From assembly GCF_019219095.1 (NCBI RefSeq), contig NZ_JAHUWH010000002.1, forward strand, positions 124,001-188,000: DNA of 64,000 bases. Direction: 5' to 3'. The stretch is from Acidovorax sp. sic0104 (lineage in GTDB: Bacteria; Pseudomonadota; Gammaproteobacteria; Burkholderiales; Burkholderiaceae_C). A program made the position numbers and the translations under genes. Positions within the stretch are counted from its first letter, which is position 1; each line of letters opens with the position of its first letter. The notes under the pieces are model-generated. The model saw only the letters and a list, made by a program, of their open reading frames with translations, did no database searches and had not been told where the DNA came from. Positions 32,831 through 41,892 of this stretch are shown here, piece after piece.

Positions 32831-33373
32831 TCAACCCTTTACATACCGCGCAAACGTCTTCCTGAACTTCTCCACCTTCGGCCCCACCACAAACGCGCAG
32901 TAGCCCGCATTCGGGTTCTTCGCGAAGTAGTCCTGGTGGTAAGCCTCGGCCGCGCTGTAGTTCTGCAGCGGCTTGACCTCGGTGGTGATGGGCGCGCCGA
33001 ACAGCTTGTCCTGCGACATCTGGCGGATCATCGCGTTGGCCGCCTCGCCATCTTCAGCCTTGTCGAAGTAGATGCCGCTGCGGTACTGCGTGCCCACGTC
33101 GTTGCCCTGGCGATTGAGGGTGGTCGGGTCGTGGGTGTAAAAGAAGATTTCCAGCACTTCTTCCAGGCTGATCTCGTCGGCATCGTAGGTCAGGCGCACC
33201 ACCTCGGCGTGGCCGGTGTCGCCCTGGCAGATCTGCTCGTAGGTAGGGTTGAGCGTGTGGCCGTTGGTGTAGCCGCTTTCCACGTCGGTGATGCCGCGCA
33301 CGCGGTCGAACACGGCCTCGGTGCACCAGAAGCAGCCGCCGCCCAGGGTGATGGTTTGAAGGTTCTGTGCCAT
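32831..33373 (-). CDS. msrA: Peptide methionine-S-sulfoxide reductase
   Basis: 180 residues from the ATG at 33373, preferred over one at 33385 because GGAGA lies six bases before it. The catalytic Cys14 is in GGGCFWC, followed by GYTNGHTLNPTYEQIC and HDPTTLNRQGNDVGTQYRS, all diagnostic. It repairs methionine-S-sulfoxide in proteins using thioredoxin. Cytoplasmic, no signal peptide. No msrB is adjacent. Single gene. Confidence 0.96.
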   Translation of the reverse strand: MAQNLQTITLGGGCFWCTEAVFDRVRGITDVESGYTNGHTLNPTYEQICQGDTGHAEVVRLTYDADEISLEEVLEIFFYTHDPTTLNRQGNDVGTQYRSGIYFDKAEDGEAANAMIRQMSQDKLFGAPITTEVKPLQNYSAAEAYHQDYFAKNPNAGYCAFVVGPKVEKFRKTFARYVKG

Positions 33374-33466
33374 GTGGGTCTCCATGCGATGAATGGTTTC
33401 AGGGGCATGGTACGCGGCGCCCGGTAACGCAGTGCGGGCGGGGGCATTGGGCCGCCCCGCTGGTCG

Positions 33467-34339
33467 TCATTCGTACTGCCTTCCCTGCTCCATCAGCTCG
33501 GGCGTGCCGATCAGCGCGTTGAGGCCGTCGAAGTCCAGCATGCGCTCCTTGAACGGCGCCGTGGTCTGGTGCGTGTGCAGACTGGCGTAGTAGCCCCGCA
33601 GGGTATGGGCCACCGCCCGCGCCGTGCCGCCGGGGAAGATGGCGATGCGGAAACCGCGCTCGCCCAGCTCCTGCGCGCCCTGCACAGGGGTTTTGCCGCC
33701 CTCGACCATGTTGGCCAGCAAGGGGATGCGGTGGGCGAAACGCTGGCAGGCGGCGTCCATCTGCTCGGGGGTGCGCAGGGCTTCGATGAACAGCGCATCC
33801 ACGCCGCATTCCAGGTAGCGCTCGGCCCGGTCGAACGCGGCCTCGATGCCCTCGACCGCCAGCGCGTCCGTGCGCGCCAGGATCAGGGTGCTGGCGTTAC
33901 GGCGGGCGTCGAGCGCGGCGCGCAGCTTGCCGCACATCTCGGCGGCGGGCACCACGGTCTTGCCGTCCAGGTGGCCGCAGCGTTTGGGAAAGCCCTGGTC
34001 CTCGATCTGCACCATGGCTGCGCCCGCCCGCTCGAAGCCGCGCACCGTGCGCTGCACGTTCAGCGCGTTGCCAAAGCCGGTGTCTGCATCGACGATGACG
34101 GGCGTGCGCACCCGCTCGGTGATGCGCGCCAGGGTGTCTTCCACCTCGGTGTAGGTGGTCAGGCCCACGTCGGAGCGGCCCAGCCGTGTGTAGGCGATGG
34201 AGGCGCCCGAGAGGTACAACGCCTCGAAGCCGGCCTGCTCGGCCACCAGGGCGCTCAGCGCGTCGTAGATGCCTGGGGCCAGAAGGATGTTCGGCTGCTG
34301 CAGCCGTTCGTGCAGGGTCATGTCAGTCATGGCGGTCAT
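33467..34339 (-). CDS. PEP mutase/isocitrate lyase family lyase
   Basis: 290 residues from the ATG at 34339, which overlaps the FAD gene stop. The fold is shown by DADTGFGN (Asp84, Asp86 for Mg) and the active-site loop KRCGH at 119-123, which marks C-C lyases such as 2-methylisocitrate lyase and 2,3-dimethylmalate lyase. These split a malate-type acid into pyruvate or glyoxylate plus a second acid. As the last gene of a long catabolic run with an aconitase-type pair it probably makes the final cleavage. Confidence 0.88.
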   Translation of the reverse strand: MTAMTDMTLHERLQQPNILLAPGIYDALSALVAEQAGFEALYLSGASIAYTRLGRSDVGLTTYTEVEDTLARITERVRTPVIVDADTGFGNALNVQRTVRGFERAGAAMVQIEDQGFPKRCGHLDGKTVVPAAEMCGKLRAALDARRNASTLILARTDALAVEGIEAAFDRAERYLECGVDALFIEALRTPEQMDAACQRFAHRIPLLANMVEGGKTPVQGAQELGERGFRIAIFPGGTARAVAHTLRGYYASLHTHQTTAPFKERMLDFDGLNALIGTPELMEQGRQYE

Positions 34340-35742
34340 GGAGTGGAACCCGTTGGGGGACGAAGCAGATGGGCGGCGGTGCAGGCCGCCAGGTAGCCGC
34401 CGGCCACTGCGCTCAGCAGGCCGTTGCCCGAGAGGTAACCCCAGACGGCATCGCCCGAGACACCCCGCGCCGCGCCGCCCGCGGCCAGCAGGTTGGGAAA
34501 CGCGCGGCCCTGGGTGTCCAGCACGCGGCACTGCGCATCGATGTCGAGTCCGCCCTGGGTATGGAACAGCGCGCCGGTGACCTTCACCGCGCAAAACGGC
34601 GCCTGCAGCGCACGCGTGCCAGGCCGTGGACAAGGCCCCTGCCCGGCCAGCGTGGCCGCCAGTGCGGTGTCGTCGCAGCCGATCAACGTTGCCAGCGCCT
34701 GCACGCTGTCGCAATGCTTCACGGCGCCCGCCGCTTCTGCATCCACAAAGTCCGGAAAACCGCGCGCCAGCGCCAGGAGGGGCGCATCGAACACATTCCA
34801 CGCCACGCCGCCCGGCTGGGCCAGCACATGCACCGAGGCCTCGGAGTAGCCCTGCGTCTCGTCATGAAAGCGCCGGCCCTGCGCGTTGACCTGCATGCCG
34901 CCTTCCATCATGAGCGCCCACGAGATCAGCGCGCCCTGCGGTATGGCCCATGATCCGTGGCCCTGGTAGCCGCCCAGGTCCGCCAGCCGCGCGCCCAGTG
35001 CGCGGCCCCAGGCGATGGCGCTGCCATCGTTGCCGGTGTGCCCGGCGAACAGGGCGTCGCGCATTTCGGGCAACAGTTCGCGCACCATGGCGGCATTGCC
35101 GCCGAAGCCGTTGCAGGCCAGGATGACCGCATCGCACGACAGGTGCTCCAGCGTACCGTCCGGCCGCTCGTAGCCCACGCCGATCACGAGGCCGGTGTCG
35201 TCAGCCCAGAGCTCGCGCACGGTGGCATCGGCCACCAGCGGAATCTCGGCCGCTGCCATCGCATTGGCCAGCCGGCCCATCAGGCCCGTGCCGGTCTTCT
35301 CTGGCACCGCGTGCATGCGGCGCACGCTGTGGCCGGGGTACAAGAATCCATCGAGCACCTGCCACTCCAGCCCGTGGCGGTCCTGCAGGGCATCCAGCGC
35401 TGGCCCGATGGCACGGGCGTAGGCCTGCACCAGGTGCGGCGCCGCCCTGCCCTTGGCCTTGGCGGTGATGTCGGCCGCAAAGCGCTCGGGGCTGTCGTCT
35501 ATGCCCAACTCCTTCTGGACCCGCGTGGCCGGCGCCGGGATGAAGCCCGAGGACAGTGCCGACGAGCCCGTGGGCGTGGCGTCGCGCTCCAGCACGGCGC
35601 AGTCCACCCCCAGGTCGTGCAGCATCAGCGCAGCGGTCAGGCCGCAGGCACCACCGCCCACGATGGCCACAGGCACATGGTTGTCCCGCGCGGCCGCCGG
35701 CATGCTGTCGGCGTGGCGGATGGTCGGCAGCGTGCCCGTCAT
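34336..35742 (-). CDS. FAD-dependent oxidoreductase, fumarate reductase/KstD-like
   Basis: 468 residues. FAD-binding GGGACG near 29-34 after a beta strand, later the GGFGGN-like ILACNGFGGNA and a C-terminal GGAARGVSGDAVWGYLSGNG that closes the FAD site. The family contains fumarate reductase, 3-ketosteroid dehydrogenase and urocanate reductase, which add or remove a C=C bond next to a carbonyl. It is cytoplasmic with no signal. It overlaps both neighbours by 4 bases. The probable reaction is desaturation or reduction of the pathway intermediate. Confidence 0.85.
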   Translation of the reverse strand: MTGTLPTIRHADSMPAAARDNHVPVAIVGGGACGLTAALMLHDLGVDCAVLERDATPTGSSALSSGFIPAPATRVQKELGIDDSPERFAADITAKAKGRAAPHLVQAYARAIGPALDALQDRHGLEWQVLDGFLYPGHSVRRMHAVPEKTGTGLMGRLANAMAAAEIPLVADATVRELWADDTGLVIGVGYERPDGTLEHLSCDAVILACNGFGGNAAMVRELLPEMRDALFAGHTGNDGSAIAWGRALGARLADLGGYQGHGSWAIPQGALISWALMMEGGMQVNAQGRRFHDETQGYSEASVHVLAQPGGVAWNVFDAPLLALARGFPDFVDAEAAGAVKHCDSVQALATLIGCDDTALAATLAGQGPCPRPGTRALQAPFCAVKVTGALFHTQGGLDIDAQCRVLDTQGRAFPNLLAAGGAARGVSGDAVWGYLSGNGLLSAVAGGYLAACTAAHLLRPPTGSTP

Positions 35743-36371
35743 GGCGTACCGCCGGCCAGCGCAGCCGTGAAGTCTGCACAGCTGAGCACCTGCGCCACGG
35801 TGGCCATGTCCGCCAGCGCGGTGTCGTGCACTTCCTGGCGGAAGGCGGCGCAGCCGTCGGACAGCACCAGGGTGCGGTAGTCGCGCATGTGGGCGTCGCG
35901 CACCGTGCTGGCCACGCCGCCGTTCGTGACGATGCCGCACACGGCCACGGTGTCGATGCCCGCGCGGCGCAGCACCCAGTCGAGCTGGGTGTTGAAGAAG
36001 GCCGAGTACGCCACCTTGCACACCGCCACATCCACCCACGGCGCAATGTCGGACACCATCGCCTGTCCTGCGCTGCCGGGCGCGAAGTCGCCCCGCCGCA
36101 GGAACGGGCGCAGGGTCTTGAGGTGCGGCGAGATCATGGGCTCGCCCTGCGCGTCGGGCCACAGGGTGAACTGGCTGCCCACCACCATGCCGCCCGCAGC
36201 CTTCAACGCCCGGGCCACGGCGGCCACGCGCGGCGGCAGCGCCTGGGCTGCAGCGCTCACCGCGCCGCCCCGGGCATAGGCGCCCTCGGGCGCGAGGAAG
36301 TCGTCCTGCAGGTCGATGATGACCAGGGCCGTGCGGCGCAGGTTCAACGGTGCGTTGGCGTTATGGCTCAT
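35739..36371 (-). CDS. Isochorismatase-fold hydrolase lacking the catalytic cysteine
   Basis: 210 residues. Asp20 (VIIDLQDDF) and Lys119 (CKVAYSAFFN) of the usual triad are present, but the third position reads GIVTNGGVAST, so Gly152 replaces Cys. Cys-containing relatives are amidases such as nicotinamidase; Gly at this place is found in the vinyl-ether hydrolases EntB and PhzD. It therefore may not hydrolyse amides. It overlaps hyuA and the FAD gene by 4 bases each. Confidence 0.85.
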   Translation of the reverse strand: MSHNANAPLNLRRTALVIIDLQDDFLAPEGAYARGGAVSAAAQALPPRVAAVARALKAAGGMVVGSQFTLWPDAQGEPMISPHLKTLRPFLRRGDFAPGSAGQAMVSDIAPWVDVAVCKVAYSAFFNTQLDWVLRRAGIDTVAVCGIVTNGGVASTVRDAHMRDYRTLVLSDGCAAFRQEVHDTALADMATVAQVLSCADFTAALAGGTP

Positions 36372-38410
36372 GCTGCACGCACCATCAGGTTGCCCAGCAT
36401 GTCCACCGTGGCGTGAAAGCCCGGCTCCAGCCACACCGTGGTGTCGGGCTGCTCCAGGATGGCGGGGCCGTCGATGCGGGTGCCCACGGGCAGGTCCAGC
36501 CGCGCATGGCGCGCCGCGTCCCACCACTGGCCAGCATGGAACACGCGCTGCACGCCCAGCGAGGGGTTCAGCGTGGTCGACTGCGGTGCCAGCACCGTCA
36601 GGTCGAATTTGGGGCGCACGCCGACGCGGGCGTAGCGCAGGTTCATCACCCGCACGGCAATGCCGTCGAGCACCCGGCCGAAGGCGGCGCGGTAGGCGGC
36701 CTCGAAAGCGGCCTGGATGCCTTCGCGGCTCAGTGCCTGCGCCGCCAGCGGCACCTGCACGGTGTGCGTCTGCCCGGCGTAGAGCATGTCCAGCGCGATG
36801 ATTTCCTGCACCTGCACGAACTGCACGCCCGCCGAGTCCAGGCGCTGCTGGCAGGCAGCCGACAAGGCCTGCACGCGCTCGTGCAGGTCGGCCACGTCCA
36901 GCTCGGCCAGGGGTTTGTTCAGGGTCTGCACAGCGTCATGGCGCATGTCGGCCATCACGCAGCCCAGGGCCGAGGTGACGCCGGGGTAGCGCGGCACGAT
37001 GCCCGTGCCCACGCCCACCTCGCGCATCATGGCGCACACGTGCAGGGCGCCGCCACCGCCGAACGGCATGTACGCGAACTGGCGCGGGTCGTGCCCGCGC
37101 TCGATGGAAACCACCCGCACGGCGCCGGCCATCTTGGCGTTGGCGACCGTGAGGATGGCTTCGGCCGCCGCCATCACGTCCAGGCTCAGGGGCTTGGCGA
37201 CATGGGTCTCGATGGCGTCGCGCGACTTTTGCGCATCCATCGCGGCCAGCAGACCACCGCCCAGGGGGCGGTCGGCGGCGATGCGACCCAGCAATACGTT
37301 GGCATCCGTCACCGTGGGGCGGGTGTTGCCCCGTCCGTAGCAGGCCGGGCCAGGAATGCTGCCCGCCGACTCGGGGCCGACCTGCAGCATGCCGCCGGCG
37401 TCCACCGAGGCGATGGAGCCGCCACCCGCACCGATGGTCTCGATCTGGATCATGGGCGAACGCACCACCATGCCGAACTCAATGGCCGTTTGTGCAGCCA
37501 GCGCCGCTTCGCCCTTGGCCACCAGCGACACGTCGAACGAGGTGCCGCCCATGTCGCCCGTGATCACGTCGGGGAAACCCGCCGCCCGTGCAATCGCTGC
37601 GCAGGCAATCACGCCCGCCGCCGGACCCGACAGCGCGGTGCGCACCGGCACGTCGCAAGCCGTCTGGCGCGACATCACGCCGCCGTTGCTCTGCACGATG
37701 AGCAGCTCGCCGCCAAAGCCTTGGGTGCGCAGGTCGCCCTCCAGCCGCTCCAGGTAGCTGCCCACCACGGGTTGCAGGGCGGCATTGAGCGTGGCGGTGG
37801 AGCAGCGTTCGAACTCGCGGATCTCGGGCAGCACCTCACTGGCCGCGGTCACGTGCGGGTTGGGCCACAGGCTGCGCACGGCGGCCACGGCCGCCTGCTC
37901 GTTGGCAGGGTTGGCGTAGGTGTTGATGAAGAAAACGCACACGGCCTCGCAGCCCGCGTCCAGCAAGGCCTGGGCCTGGGCTTTCACCTGCTCCAGATCG
38001 ACCGGTGTGTGCACCGATCCATCGGCGAGCACACGCTCGTCCACCTCCAGGCGCAGGTCGCGCGGCACGATGGGCTCGAAGCTGCCGCGCAGGCCCCAGG
38101 TCTGGGGCCGGTCGCGGCGGCGCATCTCCAGCACATCGCGAAAACCGCGCGTGGTGATGATGCCGGTGCGCGCAACCTTGCGCTCCAGCAGCGCATTGGT
38201 GCCCACCGTGGTGCCGTGCACGATGGTGGCGATGGCGCCCGCCGAATCCGCCACGCGCGCCACGCCGTTCATGAAGCCGCGCGCTTCTTCCCCCCGGGTG
38301 GAGGGCACCTTGACGATGCGGGCGCTGCCGTCCGCTTCGTCGAGCACAAAAAGATCGGTGAAGGTGCCACCCACATCCACACCCACCACAAAGGAAGCCT
38401 TGCCGCTCAT
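36368..38410 (-). CDS. hyuA: Hydantoinase/oxoprolinase A subunit
   Basis: 680 residues. The actin-like ATP site is at the start (VGVDVGGTFTDLFVLDE) with the second phosphate loop GDMGGTSFDVSLV, both standard for HyuA/5-oxoprolinase N-terminal halves. With HyuB it opens cyclic amides such as N-methylhydantoin or 5-oxoproline at the cost of ATP, or in relatives carboxylates acetone-like ketones. Start and stop each overlap a neighbour by 4 bases. Substrate unknown. Confidence 0.93.
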   Translation of the reverse strand: MSGKASFVVGVDVGGTFTDLFVLDEADGSARIVKVPSTRGEEARGFMNGVARVADSAGAIATIVHGTTVGTNALLERKVARTGIITTRGFRDVLEMRRRDRPQTWGLRGSFEPIVPRDLRLEVDERVLADGSVHTPVDLEQVKAQAQALLDAGCEAVCVFFINTYANPANEQAAVAAVRSLWPNPHVTAASEVLPEIREFERCSTATLNAALQPVVGSYLERLEGDLRTQGFGGELLIVQSNGGVMSRQTACDVPVRTALSGPAAGVIACAAIARAAGFPDVITGDMGGTSFDVSLVAKGEAALAAQTAIEFGMVVRSPMIQIETIGAGGGSIASVDAGGMLQVGPESAGSIPGPACYGRGNTRPTVTDANVLLGRIAADRPLGGGLLAAMDAQKSRDAIETHVAKPLSLDVMAAAEAILTVANAKMAGAVRVVSIERGHDPRQFAYMPFGGGGALHVCAMMREVGVGTGIVPRYPGVTSALGCVMADMRHDAVQTLNKPLAELDVADLHERVQALSAACQQRLDSAGVQFVQVQEIIALDMLYAGQTHTVQVPLAAQALSREGIQAAFEAAYRAAFGRVLDGIAVRVMNLRYARVGVRPKFDLTVLAPQSTTLNPSLGVQRVFHAGQWWDAARHARLDLPVGTRIDGPAILEQPDTTVWLEPGFHATVDMLGNLMVRAA

Positions 38411-40122
38411 GCTGCTGCGCCTTTCACTGCTGCTGCGCTGTTGTCCGCCACCACATAACCCATCGCCTCGTCGCTCTGGCGCGCTGCTGCGGCCCGCGCC
38501 GACGGGGACCCGTAGCCGCCGCCGCCGGGTGTTTCCAGCCGCACACGCTCGCCTTTTTTCAGCTGGATGCCGATCATCTTGGAGCGCATGGGCGGCGTCT
38601 TCCACTCGCCCGCGTTCTCGTAGCTGAAGACGTTCATCGCGGCCTCTCCGCCTCCGGCGATGCCCTGCGGTGCGGCCTTGCCGCGCTCGCCGAAGATGAA
38701 GACTTCGGCGTCCTGCTCCAGCAGCTCGATCTCGTAGATGGCGCCCAGGCCACCGCGGTGCTGGCCGTCGCCGCCCGAGCCGGGGCGCAGCGCCCACTCT
38801 GTGAAGCGCACGGGGTAGGCAGCCTCCAGAATTTCGAGCGGCGGGATGGTCGCCGTGGAGATGGGCGCATTGCCGTGGCTCATGCCGTCGCCATCGGAAT
38901 GCCCGCCGTGGCCGCCGCCGAAGAAGCTGAACATCACCCACCGCTGGCCCTTGCGCGCCGCGTCGGTGCGGTGCCCGGCGATGGACAGCGCATTGATGGT
39001 GCCGTAGGCCTGGGCCATGGCGCGCTCGGGCGCGGCCAGGGCCGTGGCGCTGAAGATCACGTCGATCATGCGCAGGATGGTCTCGGTGTAGCCACCCACC
39101 GGGCGCGGCCGCGCCGCGCTGATCACCAGGCCGTCCGGCAGCACGAAGTCCACCGCGTCGAGCACGCCGGCATTGGCAGGCACGTCGGGAAACAAGTGCT
39201 TGAGCGCCACGTAGCAGGCCGCGATGGCCGTGGCGCGCGAGATGTTCACCGGCCCCGCGCACTGCGGCGAGGTGCGCGAGAAGTCGAGCGTGAGGCGGTC
39301 GCCTGCCACCGTCATGTCCAGGGCGATGGTCAGCGCCTCGTCCTTCACGCCGTCGTTGTCCAGCATGTCGCTGAAGCTGTAGCGCCCATCGGGCAGCGCC
39401 GCGATGTGCGAGCGCATGAGCTTGACGGCGCGCATGCGCAGCTCGCCCATGGCCTGCAGCACCACGGCGTCGCCATACTGGTCCAGCAGGTCGTTCAGGC
39501 GGTGCTCGCCCAGGTCCAGCGCGGAGAGCTGTCCATTCAGGTCGCCCCACAGGCTGTCGGGCAGGCGGGTGTTGGCTTTCAGGATGGCCAGCACGTCCTC
39601 GTCCAGCGCACCGCCGCGCACGATGCGCACGGGTGGAATCTGCACGGCCTCCTGCCAGCACTCGGTGGCGGCGGGGTTGTAGTTGCCGGGCACATTGCCA
39701 CCCACGTCGTGCCAGTGCGCGGCCGACGCGAGAAAGCAGTACAGCCGGCCGTCGCGAAAGAACGGTCGCACCAGCTTGAAGTCGTTGGCGTGCGTGCCGC
39801 CCTCGTACGGGTCGTTGAACAGCCAGGTGTCGCCCTGCACCATGCCGCCACGCTCGGCAGCGATGCGCATGGCCGCGCGCACTGCAAAGGCCATGGCACC
39901 CACGAACACCGGCAGGCCCGACTTGCCCTGCACCAGGGTGTCGCCGCTGACCGCGTCGTACAGGCCGTGGCAGGCATCGTGCGCCTCGGCGATGATGGGG
40001 TTGAACGCGCTGCGGTACAGCGTGGCATCCATTTCGTCGGCCACCTGCTCCAGCCGCCCACGCAGCACGGCCAGCGTGACCGGGTCCATCGATGATGATG
40101 CTGCTACCTTGTTGTCAGCCAT
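38407..40122 (-). CDS. hyuB: Hydantoinase/oxoprolinase B subunit
   Basis: 571 residues from the ATG at 40122, where AAGGAGG lies seven bases upstream. HyuB landmarks are DACHGLYDAVSGD, FNDPYEGGTHANDFKLV, SRTSPQCAGPVNISRAT and the Gly-rich end RLETPGGGGYGSP. It forms the catalytic complex with HyuA. The start overlaps the LeuD-like gene by 8 bases. The subunits are separate genes here, unlike the fused eukaryotic 5-oxoprolinase. Confidence 0.93.
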   Translation of the reverse strand: MADNKVAASSSMDPVTLAVLRGRLEQVADEMDATLYRSAFNPIIAEAHDACHGLYDAVSGDTLVQGKSGLPVFVGAMAFAVRAAMRIAAERGGMVQGDTWLFNDPYEGGTHANDFKLVRPFFRDGRLYCFLASAAHWHDVGGNVPGNYNPAATECWQEAVQIPPVRIVRGGALDEDVLAILKANTRLPDSLWGDLNGQLSALDLGEHRLNDLLDQYGDAVVLQAMGELRMRAVKLMRSHIAALPDGRYSFSDMLDNDGVKDEALTIALDMTVAGDRLTLDFSRTSPQCAGPVNISRATAIAACYVALKHLFPDVPANAGVLDAVDFVLPDGLVISAARPRPVGGYTETILRMIDVIFSATALAAPERAMAQAYGTINALSIAGHRTDAARKGQRWVMFSFFGGGHGGHSDGDGMSHGNAPISTATIPPLEILEAAYPVRFTEWALRPGSGGDGQHRGGLGAIYEIELLEQDAEVFIFGERGKAAPQGIAGGGEAAMNVFSYENAGEWKTPPMRSKMIGIQLKKGERVRLETPGGGGYGSPSARAAAARQSDEAMGYVVADNSAAAVKGAAA

Positions 40123-40618
40123 GAATGGCCTCCTTGCCAAAACGGGTTCGCAGCTGGTTCATCAATCCGCCAGCGCGCACCATGTCCATGAGAAATGGGG
40201 GAATCGGCTCGCACGCCAGGGGCGCGCCAGCCGCAGTGATCAAGGCCGGGGCCTGCCAGTCCAGGGCGACCTGCTCGCCCTCGGCCACCTCGCCGGCCCT
40301 GGGGCATGTCAACAGCAGCAAACCCAGGTTGAAGGCATTGCGAAAGTACAGGCCGCTGAACGACGGTGCGATGACCGCCACGACACCCAGCCGCACCAGC
40401 ACGGCCGCGGCCTGCTCGCGCGACGAACCGATGCCGAAGTTGGGGCCGGCCACGATCACATCGCCCTGGCGCACGCCGCCCACGAAGTCCGGGCGTACCG
40501 ATTCGAGGCAGTGGCGGGCCAGCACGTCGATGCCGTGCTTCATCGCGTGGCCGGGGGCCAGCACATCCGTGTCGATGTCGGCGCCCAGCTTCCAGACCCT
40601 GTGTGGTGCGCTGCTCAT
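40115..40618 (-). CDS. Aconitase-family small subunit (LeuD/DmdB-like)
   Basis: 167 residues, the short archaeal type rather than the 200-residue bacterial LeuD. The swivelling-domain motif DIDTDVLAPG and the substrate loop GIGSSREQA are clear. It pairs with the large subunit directly upstream to hydrate or isomerise a dicarboxylic acid. It probably acts on a maleate-like intermediate, not isopropylmalate, because it sits in a catabolic run. ATGA overlap with the large-subunit gene. Confidence 0.87.
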   Translation of the reverse strand: MSSAPHRVWKLGADIDTDVLAPGHAMKHGIDVLARHCLESVRPDFVGGVRQGDVIVAGPNFGIGSSREQAAAVLVRLGVVAVIAPSFSGLYFRNAFNLGLLLLTCPRAGEVAEGEQVALDWQAPALITAAGAPLACEPIPPFLMDMVRAGGLMNQLRTRFGKEAIHG

Positions 40619-41892
40619 GCCAGCACCTCGCGCGGGTCGGCAATGTGCCCCTGCAGGGCCGAAGCGGCCACGGTGTAGGGCGAGGCCAGGTACACCTGCG
40701 CCGTGGACGAGCCCATGCGGCCCTTGAAGTTGCGCGCCGTGCTGGAGATGACGGTGGTGCCGTCGCCCACCGTATCGCCATAGCCGGCGCAGGCGCCGCA
40801 GGTGGTGGGGAACAGCTCGGCCCCCGCGTCCTCCAGCACCTGCAGCACCCCTTCGGCGCGGGCCGCAGCCTGGTCCTGCTGACTGGCGGGCGCCACCATA
40901 AGGCGCACGCCGCGGGCCACGCGGTGGCCGCGCAGCACGCTGGCGGCGGCGCGCAGGTCGTCGAGCTTGGCGCCGGTGCAGGCGCCGATGTAGGCCACGT
41001 CGATGCGTGTGCCCGCATGCTGGTCCACGGCACCGGTATTGGCAGGGCTGTGGGGTGCGGCCACCTGGGGTGCCAGGGCGTCGGCGTCGAAGTCGTGGCG
41101 GGTGAGCGGCGCGCCGGAGTCGGTCACCCAGGCGTCCAGCCCCTGCAGGTCGGCCTCAGGCACGCCGTGGACGGCCAGCCAGTCGTGCGTGGTCGCGTCG
41201 GGTGCGATCAGGCCGGCCTGCGCGCCCAACTCGGCGCTCATGTTGGAGAGGGTCATGCGCTCCTGCATCGACAGGGCCTGTACCGCAGGCCCGGCAAGCT
41301 CCACAGCCTGGTACTGGCCGCCGTTCATGCCGAAGCGGCCGATCATGTGCAGCATCATGTCCTTGGCGGTCACGCCGGCAGCCAGGCGCCCGCTCCAGTG
41401 CATCTGCAGGGTGTGGGGCACGCGCAGCCAGATCTCGCCGGTGACCACCACGCCCAGCATCTCGGTGCTGCCGATGCCGAACATGTAGGCACCAAACGCC
41501 CCGCCGGTGGGCGAGTGCGAGTCGCCCCCCACGCAGAACATGCCCGGGCGGATGTGGCCGTGCTGCGGCACCACCACATGGCAGATGCCCTGGCCGTCGT
41601 AGACATGGGGCAGTGCCTGCTCCTTGGCCCAGTCGCGGGCGATACGCACGATGCGGCGCGATTCGTCATCGCGCTCGGGCAGGTAGTGGTCCATGACCAG
41701 CACCACGCGGGACTTGTCCCAGATGCTCGCGCCCAGCTCGTCGAGCATGGGCTTGAGGCGCCGGGGACCCGACGAGTCGTGGAACATGGCCAGGTCGACC
41801 TGGCAATTGACGATCTCCCCGGGCGTGACAGTGCTGCGGCCGCTGGCGCGTGCCACCAGCTTCTGCGCCAGGGTACTGGGGGCGGTGGTCAT
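40615..41892 (-). CDS. Aconitase-family large subunit (LeuC/DmdA-like)
   Basis: 425 residues, archaeal-type length (bacterial LeuC is about 466). The [4Fe-4S] ligands are Cys305, Cys365 and Cys368 (TTCGACAG), and the substrate segments GGDSHSPTGGAFG and GACTGAKLDDLRAAA are conserved. The family includes isopropylmalate isomerase, homoaconitase, methylcitrate dehydratase-like enzymes and dimethylmaleate hydratase. The position with a PEP-mutase-type lyase resembles the dimethylmaleate hydratase setting. The start overlaps the stop of the Bug receptor gene by 4 bases. Confidence 0.88.
   Translation of the reverse strand: MTTAPSTLAQKLVARASGRSTVTPGEIVNCQVDLAMFHDSSGPRRLKPMLDELGASIWDKSRVVLVMDHYLPERDDESRRIVRIARDWAKEQALPHVYDGQGICHVVVPQHGHIRPGMFCVGGDSHSPTGGAFGAYMFGIGSTEMLGVVVTGEIWLRVPHTLQMHWSGRLAAGVTAKDMMLHMIGRFGMNGGQYQAVELAGPAVQALSMQERMTLSNMSAELGAQAGLIAPDATTHDWLAVHGVPEADLQGLDAWVTDSGAPLTRHDFDADALAPQVAAPHSPANTGAVDQHAGTRIDVAYIGACTGAKLDDLRAAASVLRGHRVARGVRLMVAPASQQDQAAARAEGVLQVLEDAGAELFPTTCGACAGYGDTVGDGTTVISSTARNFKGRMGSSTAQVYLASPYTVAASALQGHIADPREVLA

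Noticed and set aside
35739..36371. Nicotinamidase or maleamate amidase
   Set aside because: The nucleophile Cys is replaced by Gly152.
36350..38458. A 702-codon plus-strand frame opposite hyuA
   Set aside because: Composition is His/Gly/Arg-rich with no domain; hyuA on the other strand is certain.
40115..41892. Housekeeping leuCD for leucine synthesis
   Set aside because: Subunit lengths are of the archaeal or homoaconitase type and all neighbours are catabolic or uptake genes.
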